A stretch of DNA of 6,713 bases, taken from the NCBI GenBank assembly GCA_022508635.1, contig JAFLUV010000008.1, positions 1-6,713 on the forward strand. The letters run 5' to 3'. The notes under the pieces are model-generated. The model made no database searches and was not told the origin of the DNA. It saw nothing but the letters and a program-made list of their open reading frames with translations. How positions within the stretch are numbered: the stretch's first letter is position 1; every line of letters begins with the position of its first letter. Positions 1-5,443 of the stretch are shown here, piece by piece. The position numbers and the translations under genes are program-made. This DNA is from Prevotellaceae bacterium (lineage in GTDB: Bacteria; Bacteroidota; Bacteroidia; Bacteroidales; Bacteroidaceae).

Positions 1-872
1 ATATTGCGCATAATCCCCTCGTACTTGGCACGCTTCACGGCAGAACCACGGAAGAGACTCCTGTACCCATCCTCGGTAAGGCAGTCCCAGTCGTCGGGCG
101 ACATACGAAGAAGTGCATCGGAAGGCTGGAAGGCAGGCTCGGCAGTCGGCCTGGACTCGGCAAACTGCGGCGTGGCACGCAGGCAGCGGTCGCACCCATA
201 GAAGGCAGCCCCCAGGCGAAAGCCCTCGGGCAAAGCACCGCGATGCTCGATGGTCTGGTAGCTGGCACAACGGCGGGCATCAAGGCCGTCGGCAGTAAGC
301 GCAGGACAAAGCGAAGTCCACTCCGACTCCGGAAACGGCGAAGTCCCCGGAAGCGGCCGGTCGTAACGGTCAGCCCCGGCAGTAAGGAAAAGCTCGCCAA
401 GGAAGACCGTCGGCCCATAGCCCGGCACACTGACAAGACCGCTCCGCGTGTACTCCCCCACCCCGCTGCGCCACGCCCAGTAACGCTCCAGCACGGGAGC
501 CGTATCCACGAAGCACCGCCCCTGAAGCCGCAAGTCCGACATGAGCCGACGCATGCGCTCGCGCATAACATCGTGGTAGTCAAGTCCCTGGGCATAGAGG
601 CTGACGGCAGGCTGATGGCAGGCCGGCATGAAGTTCATGGCAAGGCTGACGATAGTACGCACGCCGGGCACAAGCAGTTCGGGCCTCAGCCGCATCTCCA
701 CGTTGCGGCACAAATAGTCCATCCCAGCGCAATACCCAAGCCCAATCCACCGGCGGTAGCGGGCAGCCACAGACTCCTCCACAGGCTCGGCCACGGCCAG
801 TCCGCACGCAACAAAGCCCAGGCTCAGAGCCCGGGCCTTCACCTCCCCGCTATTCAATAACGCCAAACTCAT
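1..872 (-). CDS. queG: QueG-like protein (epoxyqueuosine reductase family) lacking cluster I cysteines; 3' end beyond window
   Basis: QueG reduces epoxyqueuosine to queuosine in tRNA, using cobalamin and two [4Fe-4S] clusters. Translating 872 to 3 gives 290 uninterrupted codons. Family landmarks are VKARALSLGF (11-20), LLVPGVRTIVSLAMN (66-80), DYHDV (98-102), DTAPVLERYWAW (123-134; D123 matches the proposed catalytic acid), FLGEL (157-161), DARRC (198-202), YQTIEHRGALP (205-215), YGCDRC (225-230) and LFRGSAVKRAKYEG (273-286). The last motif normally lies just before the C-terminus, so only a few residues are missing. Cysteines 189, 202, 227 and 230 are kept. The CxxCxxC positions read P179, E182 and W185, and the last family cysteine is T234. 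The GxGWxGK(N/H) loop is GVGEYTRSG (137-145). The ATG at 872 overlaps the deacetylase end by 23 bp and has a good Shine-Dalgarno. The gene is about 63-67% GC in hand-counted blocks, rich in CGG and GGG codons and very poor in lysine. Family membership is secure; reductase activity is doubtful. Confidence 0.85.
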   Translation of the reverse strand, partial: MSLALLNSGEVKARALSLGFVACGLAVAEPVEESVAARYRRWIGLGYCAGMDYLCRNVEMRLRPELLVPGVRTIVSLAMNFMPACHQPAVSLYAQGLDYHDVMRERMRRLMSDLRLQGRCFVDTAPVLERYWAWRSGVGEYTRSGLVSVPGYGPTVFLGELFLTAGADRYDRPLPGTSPFPESEWTSLCPALTADGLDARRCASYQTIEHRGALPEGFRLGAAFYGCDRCLRATPQFAESRPTAEPAFQPSDALLRMSPDDWDCLTEDGYRSLFRGSAVKRAKYEGIMRN

Positions 873-1464
873 ACCCCTGCTCCCTGAGCCATACAAGCGC
901 CTCCGGAAGGACATGCTTGAGCTTGTCGATGCTCTTCCGCGAGTCGTGGAACGTAATGATGCTGCCCTGTCGCGTATATCGCTTCACGTTCTCCAGCACA
1001 TCCTGCGCCGTAAGCAGACGACTGTAGTCACGCGTCACCACATCCCACATCACCACCTTGACGCCAAAGTGCCGCAACACACGATACTGCACCATGCCTA
1101 TCCACCCGTGGGGCGGACGGAAAAGGTTGCTGTGGAACACGTCGTCGGCTCTCTTGTAGTTAGCCAGGTAGACCCATGCCGTATGGCGCGCACCCGAGAT
1201 ATGGTTATAGGTATGGTTGCCCACGCGATGCCCGCGCCTCAGTACCTCACGGAACAAGTGCGGGTACTTGACGGCATTCTCGCCCACCATGAAGAACGTC
1301 GCCTTGACGTCAAAGCGATCCAGGATGTCAAGGATAAAAGGCGTCGCCTCAGGGATAGGACCATCGTCGAAGGTAAGATAGACCACCTTCCTGTGCCGGT
1401 CTATCCGCCACAAGGCATGGGGATAGAACCAGCGGAAGATGCGTGGCGGCTGCTCGATAAACAC
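850..1464 (-). CDS. Polysaccharide deacetylase family protein (NodB homology domain, CE4-like)
   Basis: This 204-residue protein is essentially a bare NodB domain, the fold of metal-dependent enzymes that remove N- or O-acetyl groups from glycans such as peptidoglycan or chitin-like polymers. Visible motifs are TFDDGP (31-36; D33 as base, D34 as metal ligand), NHTYNH (83-88; H84 and H88 as metal ligands), RPPHG (116-120; the common form is RPPYG), MWDVVTRDY (139-147) and ITFHDS (170-175; H173). The catalytic set is therefore complete. There is no signal peptide or clear membrane segment, which is odd for a cell-wall enzyme, although short forms without a leader occur in Bacteroidetes. The start is GTG at 1464; no in-frame ATG lies between it and the upstream in-frame TGA. 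The gene follows DUF2723 after 102 bp with no convincing promoter, so co-transcription is likely. Substrate unknown; the family call is firm. Confidence 0.92.
   Translation of the reverse strand: MFIEQPPRIFRWFYPHALWRIDRHRKVVYLTFDDGPIPEATPFILDILDRFDVKATFFMVGENAVKYPHLFREVLRRGHRVGNHTYNHISGARHTAWVYLANYKRADDVFHSNLFRPPHGWIGMVQYRVLRHFGVKVVMWDVVTRDYSRLLTAQDVLENVKRYTRQGSIITFHDSRKSIDKLKHVLPEALVWLREQGYEFGVIE
873..885 (-). promoter_or_regulatory. Ribosome binding site of the QueG-like gene
   Basis: On the minus strand AGGGAG (885-880) lies 7 nt before the ATG at 872-870, inside the end of the deacetylase coding region. It supports this start over the in-frame GTG at codon 11. Together with the 23-bp overlap it suggests coupled translation. 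Clear Shine-Dalgarno sequences are uncommon in Bacteroidetes, so this is supporting rather than decisive evidence. Confidence 0.5.
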
Positions 1465-1566
1465 GATGCGCGTAGTATTACAGGTTAGAGACGTACAACC
1501 CCGTGCCCAGGACAGAGGCGGACAGGACAGGAAGGTGCCGCTGCAAGACGTGCGTCAGGCACACGC

Positions 1567-4500
1567 CTACAGCGTATCCTCCTCGTCATAGTACTCATCG
1601 TCCCCGGCATCGCCAGCATCGTCCAGACCCACGCTGCCGTACATGATCTTCTGGAAAACCCGGTTGTACATGTCAAGTTGCTTGGAGAGCTCCAGCGTCT
1701 TGTCGCTTCCGGCACCCTCCAGCACACTCAGCGCACCATGCAGCTGATAGAGGTAGTACATATATTCCTTCTCATTGAGCACAAGCATCTTGGCAGGCAG
1801 GTTCAGGTACCACTCAAGGTACTCCGTAGCCTGCACGGCAACAGGATAGGCAATGTTGCACGCCTCCTCCTTCTTGCCCAGCGTACTCCAGACACGTGCC
1901 AGCTCAAGCGAGCCGCTGGCATAGGAATGAGGCACAGTATAGGAAGGAACAGCCTCCTCGGCCTTAGCCACCACATGAGCAGCCTTGTCGAGCTTGCCCT
2001 CCTTGACAAGGCGGGAAGCAAGCTGCGAGAAGACACGGCGGTGCGTACTGCACATACGCATAACCGTCTCGTCCAGGTAGATGTCAGGATTGTCGATGCC
2101 ACCAAAGGCAAAGCGCGTCATGAGGTTCTCGTACATCTTCTCAGTATCAATGTCCCTGCCGCTCTTCTTCGTATTGAAAGGCGTAATGCGATAGGCGAGA
2201 CCCTCCTGCACGAAGTAATTCTCGAGGGTCGCCCTGTTGTCGGGACCAACAGTCATGGCAATGTAGAGAGGACGCTCCCAGTTACACTGAGCCAGCATCT
2301 CATACATCATCATCTCACTCTTGTAGACGGCACGCTTGCCCTTGAGGCTGATGTGCATATAGTCAGGGATGCTGTCAGCGGCTATCATCATTCCGCTACG
2401 GCGCACGGCCTCCTTGTCCACGGTCACGACAATGCTGTCCGTGGGAATAAAGCGAAGGTCGACATTGTCATTGAGTACCCAGCGGTCGATGATGTTCCTC
2501 AGTTCATAGGGATTGTCACCCAGCATCTCGCGGAGGCCTTCGGGATTGTCCTTGTACGTCTCGATGATGTGCTCCAGCGTACCCGGCTTCACGGATACCC
2601 CTTCGCGCGTACCTGCCACGTATTGCAGGCGGCTCCAGTGGATAGGCACAGCCGGAGAGTCGTATGCCGGACGCTTCATCTGGTCGATGTACCAGTCTGT
2701 CTGCAGATAGGAAAGGTTGCAGACACGGGCATCGGTGCGGAAGCCCTCCGTCTCCTGCGCGTACCAGAGAGGGAAGGTATCGTTATCGCCGTTGGTAAAG
2801 ATGATGGGGAAACGCGTCTGGTCGAGCGACTGGAGGTAGTTGCGCCCGAAGTCGCGACACGTATAGCGCCCGCTACGGTCATGGTCGTCCCACGTCTGGC
2901 CTGCCATCTGTATGGGCACCAGGATGCAGATACAACTGAGCAGGGCACAAGCCACATCGCTCTTAACAAGCCTGCGCAGGCCGGCAGCCATGCCCGCCAC
3001 TCCGAGGCCGACCCAAATAGAGAAGGCATAGAAAGAGCCCGCATAGGCATAGTCGCGTTCACGGGGCTGCATAGGCGTCTGGTTAAGGTAGAGCACGATA
3101 GCAAGTCCCGTCATAAAGAAGAGGAAAAAGACAATGCCGAACTGCTTCTCGCCCTCGCTGTTGTTCTGCTCGTTGTTCTTGAAGAGCTGCCACAGCAAGC
3201 CAATAAGGCCAAGCAGGAGAGGCAGGCAGTAGAAGACGTTGTGACCCTTGTTTTCGCGCAACTCGCTGGGCAACTTGCTCTGGTCGCCCAGACGCAGGTT
3301 GTCGATGAAGGGAATACCGGTTATCCAGTTGCCGTGCTCCCATTCGCCGTTACCCTGCAAGTCATTCTGCCTTCCTGCAAAGTTCCACATAAAGTAGCGC
3401 CAGTACATGAAGTTGACCTGATAGCTGAGGAAAAAGCGCAGGTTCTCGAACTGTGTGGGGGTCTTCACCTGCACCATCTCACCGCAGCGCTCGTAACTCT
3501 TGACCTTGCCCTTCACGCCTCCCATCCAGCTCTCGTAGGCGCTGGCATAGTGATCGCTGTACATGCGCGGGAAGAACATATTCTGCTGGTAGACATAATT
3601 CACATCATAGCGCTGTATCTCGTAGCGGTCGGGCTCATCGGGACTGACCTTCTCCTTGCGCTGATAGACAGGAGCTCCCTTCTTGCTGACAGGCACACAA
3701 TAGTTGCCTTCGGGTTTGAGAAGCACCTGACTGGTATAAGCCTGTCCGTAGAAAAGCGGACGGTCGCCGTATTGCTCGCGGCTCAGGTAGGAGCCCAAGG
3801 TGAAGATGTCCTCGGGCGAGTTCTGATCCATAGGCGTATTGGCTGCGCTGCGAATGACGATGACGGCATAAGAACTGTAGCCTATCATTATCATGAGCAT
3901 ACAGAGCAGCGAAGTATTCATCAGCCGGGCAGTGACAACGTTCTTGCCCTCGCGCTTCCATTGCAGTGCGAAATAGAGCAGACCGAGCACGACTACACCG
4001 CAGAGGATGCTCGTCCAGCCGTAACCATAGAAGGGGATGCCAAGCATACCTACACTGACAAGGAAGGTAAGCGACATACGCAAACGGCTCTTCTGCCTGA
4101 CAGTCTCCCAGATGCTCCAGAGCACAACGGTCGTGAGCAGGGCGATATAGACAATGACACCCGTATTGAAGGGAAAGTTCAGCGTATTGACAAAGAGCAG
4201 CTCAAACCATCCGCCCACCTTTACGATACCGGGCACGATGCCATACAGCACTGCTGCAATGAGCATGCCGCTGCCTACAAGCGACAGCAGTGCACCCTTC
4301 AGCGTGGCATTCTTCACCTTTCTATAATAGAAGATGAGCACCAGAGCCGGCAGGCAAAGCAAGTTCAGCAGATGCACACCGATGCTGAGACCCGTAAGGT
4401 AGGCAATAAGGATGAGCCAGCGGTCGGAACCCGGTTCGTCAGCATGATCTTCCCACTTAAGCATGAGCCAGAACACGACAGCAGTGAAGAGACTACTATA

Positions 4501-4944
4501 GGCATATACCTCGCCCTCGACGGCACTGAACCAGAATGTATCACTGAAAGTATAGACCAATGCACCGGTCAAGGCACTGACCTCCACGACAATGAGCTGT
4601 GCCACAGTCTTCACCTGTCCGCCCTCGCCCACTAACTTGCGTGCCAGGTGGCTGATGCTCCAGAAAAGGAACATGATACAAGCAGCACTGAAGAGGGCGC
4701 TCATGGTGTTTACCATGCGAGCCACAAGCATCGGATCGCTTACCAACTGCGTAAAGAGATTAGCCGTAAGCATGAAAAAGGGTGCCCCAGGGGGGTGCCC
4801 TACTTCTAATTTATAGCCTGTAGTGATGAACTCCGGGCAGTCCCAGAAACTTGCCGTCGGCTCTATTGTACTGCAATAGACAAACGCCGCAATGGCAAAC
4901 GAAAGCCAACCCATCAGGTTGTCTATAAGTCTGAAGTGTTTCAT
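1567..4944 (-). CDS. DUF2723 (TMEM260-like) polytopic membrane protein, candidate GT-C glycosyltransferase
   Basis: A complete 1125-residue protein. The N-terminal half is a multi-pass membrane region, with hydrophobic segments near 12-28, 73-97, 116-136, 145-163, 174-206, 216-240, 262-280, 309-327 and 343-364, then a second group near 570-587, 602-620, 635-655 and 663-681. DUF2723-type motifs are FWDCPE (33-38) and GHPPGAP (49-55) just after the first helix, SAVEGEVYA (140-148), TPMQPRERDYAYAGSFYAFS (623-642) and FTNGDNDTFPLWYAQE (716-731). The soluble C-terminal part includes a helical, TPR-like stretch (about 960-1095) and a very acidic tail (1108-1123). The acidic residues in the first outer loop (D35, E38) fit a GT-C lipid-phosphosugar-dependent transferase. 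The animal relative TMEM260 is reported as a protein O-mannosyltransferase. Transfer of sugar to exported proteins is therefore a reasonable inference, but it is unproven here. The ATG at 4944 lies about 30 bp below a consensus -7 box. Confidence 0.9.
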   Translation of the reverse strand: MKHFRLIDNLMGWLSFAIAAFVYCSTIEPTASFWDCPEFITTGYKLEVGHPPGAPFFMLTANLFTQLVSDPMLVARMVNTMSALFSAACIMFLFWSISHLARKLVGEGGQVKTVAQLIVVEVSALTGALVYTFSDTFWFSAVEGEVYAYSSLFTAVVFWLMLKWEDHADEPGSDRWLILIAYLTGLSIGVHLLNLLCLPALVLIFYYRKVKNATLKGALLSLVGSGMLIAAVLYGIVPGIVKVGGWFELLFVNTLNFPFNTGVIVYIALLTTVVLWSIWETVRQKSRLRMSLTFLVSVGMLGIPFYGYGWTSILCGVVVLGLLYFALQWKREGKNVVTARLMNTSLLCMLMIMIGYSSYAVIVIRSAANTPMDQNSPEDIFTLGSYLSREQYGDRPLFYGQAYTSQVLLKPEGNYCVPVSKKGAPVYQRKEKVSPDEPDRYEIQRYDVNYVYQQNMFFPRMYSDHYASAYESWMGGVKGKVKSYERCGEMVQVKTPTQFENLRFFLSYQVNFMYWRYFMWNFAGRQNDLQGNGEWEHGNWITGIPFIDNLRLGDQSKLPSELRENKGHNVFYCLPLLLGLIGLLWQLFKNNEQNNSEGEKQFGIVFFLFFMTGLAIVLYLNQTPMQPRERDYAYAGSFYAFSIWVGLGVAGMAAGLRRLVKSDVACALLSCICILVPIQMAGQTWDDHDRSGRYTCRDFGRNYLQSLDQTRFPIIFTNGDNDTFPLWYAQETEGFRTDARVCNLSYLQTDWYIDQMKRPAYDSPAVPIHWSRLQYVAGTREGVSVKPGTLEHIIETYKDNPEGLREMLGDNPYELRNIIDRWVLNDNVDLRFIPTDSIVVTVDKEAVRRSGMMIAADSIPDYMHISLKGKRAVYKSEMMMYEMLAQCNWERPLYIAMTVGPDNRATLENYFVQEGLAYRITPFNTKKSGRDIDTEKMYENLMTRFAFGGIDNPDIYLDETVMRMCSTHRRVFSQLASRLVKEGKLDKAAHVVAKAEEAVPSYTVPHSYASGSLELARVWSTLGKKEEACNIAYPVAVQATEYLEWYLNLPAKMLVLNEKEYMYYLYQLHGALSVLEGAGSDKTLELSKQLDMYNRVFQKIMYGSVGLDDAGDAGDDEYYDEEDTL

Positions 4945-4975
4945 TTATTTAATTATAGTATTTTGTATTTTCGCA

Positions 4976-4983
4976 CAAAGGTA
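4976..4983 (-). promoter_or_regulatory. Bacteroidetes-type -7 promoter box for the DUF2723 gene
   Basis: The minus strand reads TACCTTTG, an exact match to the Bacteroidetes sigma-ABfr -7 consensus TAnnTTTG, ending 31 bp before the ATG at 4944. Initiation a few bases downstream would give an AT-rich leader of about 25 nt, typical for the phylum. No clean TTG element is seen about 20 bp further upstream, so the -33 half is weak. The box lies inside an isolated copy of the intergenic repeat unit. Confidence 0.6.
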
Positions 4984-4992
4984 CGACTTTTT
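4977..4992. repeat. Isolated ninth copy of the intergenic repeat unit, overlapping the promoter
   Basis: AAAGGTACGACTTTTT matches the array consensus in spacing and in all but one fixed position (C for G before GACTT). It lies 199 bp from the core of the first array unit. Its left half is the reverse complement of the DUF2723 -7 box, so part of the likeness could come simply from the promoter consensus. Confidence 0.55.
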
Positions 4993-5174
4993 ACGGGATT
5001 TCGCATCATCACACTTTATTTATTATATTTGATTAACGATTTGTATCCTCTTTTCCAACCATAGATTCCAAGCAATTTACATTGAAACAAACCCAAATCA
5101 ATTACTCAAGAAATCCAAGGTTCTGGACAGGTCATTAAGATGCCGGCTTTAATAAAACACGCACCTATTTCGGG

Positions 5175-5341
5175 AAAAGGTAGGACTTCCTTTCAAAAAA
5201 AGTCGGACTTTCTTTCAAAAAGGTTGAACTTATTTTAAAAAAGGTTGGACTTATTTAAAAGAAAGTAGGACTTTTTTGGGCAAAAGGTCCTACTTTTTGG
5301 CCTGGAAAGTACGGCTTTTCGATCCAGAAAGTCCGACTTCC
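5175..5341. repeat. Array of eight degenerate 21-22 bp dyad-symmetric repeats
   Basis: Eight units fit the rough consensus AAAGGTNGGACTTNTTT. Aligning on the core AC (GC in unit 7) gives positions 5185, 5207, 5228, 5249, 5270, 5292, 5314 and 5336, so the intervals are 22, 21, 21, 21, 22, 22 and 22 bp. Most units are near-palindromes of the form AAAGTC-n-GACTTT. Unit 2 (5199-5211) is perfect over 13 bp and unit 8 (5329-5339) over 11 bp. Unit 5 is AAAGT-AGG-ACTTT. Unit 6 reads better in the opposite orientation. Spacers vary, with neighbouring units most alike (1-2, 3-4, 7-8), as expected from stepwise duplication followed by drift. Function unknown: an array of operator-like sites or a local expansion of a palindromic repeat are both possible. 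Confidence 0.85.
5262..5296. repeat. Long inverted repeat formed by repeat units 5 and 6
   Basis: AAAGTAGGAC (5262-5271) is the exact reverse complement of GTCCTACTTT (5287-5296). Inside it, TTTT (5272-5275) can pair with AAAA (5282-5285) across a single bulged G at 5286, leaving a six-base loop. The result is a stem of about 14 bp that could form in RNA from either strand. No clean T-run follows the stem, so a plain terminator role is weak. Confidence 0.7.
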
Positions 5342-5376
5342 ACACGCAGGTAATCCTGGTTTCCTGAAAATGAAGC

Positions 5377-5404
5377 GGGTGTCTCAAGACTTGCCGAGAC
5401 ACCC
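5377..5404 (-). terminator. Probable transcription terminator of the GH76 gene
   Basis: On the minus strand GGGTGTCTC (5404-5396) and GAGACACCC (5385-5377) form a perfect 9-bp stem around a 10-base loop, starting about 40 bp after the GH76 stop codon. The following bases (GCTTCATTTTC) form only a short, broken T-run. The position and strong GC-containing stem favour an intrinsic terminator for the leftward GH76 transcript. Confidence 0.6.
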
Positions 5405-5443
5405 ACGCCAAATTCTCCAATCGCCTTCGTACTTTTATGAAGG

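Larger units (their letters stand above)
4945..5443. other. 499-bp intergenic region between the GH76 gene and DUF2723
   Basis: No credible gene or RNA is seen on either strand. From right to left it contains a terminator-like hairpin (5404-5377), eight tandem dyad repeats (5341-5175), about 180 bp of plain AT-rich sequence (5174-4993) in which I recognise nothing, and a ninth repeat unit carrying the DUF2723 promoter box (4992-4976). The GC content is visibly lower than in the flanking genes. Confidence 0.8.

Noticed and set aside
301..360. A frameshift as the reason for the missing CxxCxxC motif in the QueG homologue
   Set aside because: The other minus-strand frames of this stretch contain no cysteine cluster, and the correct frame resumes the family sequence on both sides without shift.
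35..807. Other minus-strand open frames at 35-595 and 580-807
   Set aside because: They are alternative frames of the QueG-like gene, with low-complexity Arg/Ser/Leu-rich translations and no family motifs.
243..860. Plus-strand open frame of 205 codons
   Set aside because: Antisense shadow of the GC-rich QueG-like gene; its translation is rich in Lys, Arg, His and Pro and shows no domain.
1465..1566. Separate promoter or terminator between DUF2723 and the deacetylase
   Set aside because: No good TAnnTTTG box, and only a weak, mismatched hairpin without a T-run; short GGACAG repetitions at 1508-1532 look like chance.
1678..4635. Plus-strand open frame of 985 codons opposite DUF2723
   Set aside because: Its translation has no recognisable domains and lies wholly within the clearly conserved DUF2723 gene; it is an effect of codon bias on the opposite strand.
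4993..5174. Small RNA or riboswitch in the plain AT-rich stretch
   Set aside because: No convincing stem, conserved motif or promoter-terminator pair could be seen by eye.
5175..5341. CRISPR array
   Set aside because: The 21-22 bp period leaves no room for spacers, units are degenerate and palindromic, and no cas genes are nearby.
5235..5420. Minus-strand open frame of 61 codons with a 7-residue periodicity (KSxF-type)
   Set aside because: It starts just beside the terminator hairpin and is mostly translated repeat array; the heptad pattern follows from the 21-bp unit, and unit spacings of 22 bp break the frame.
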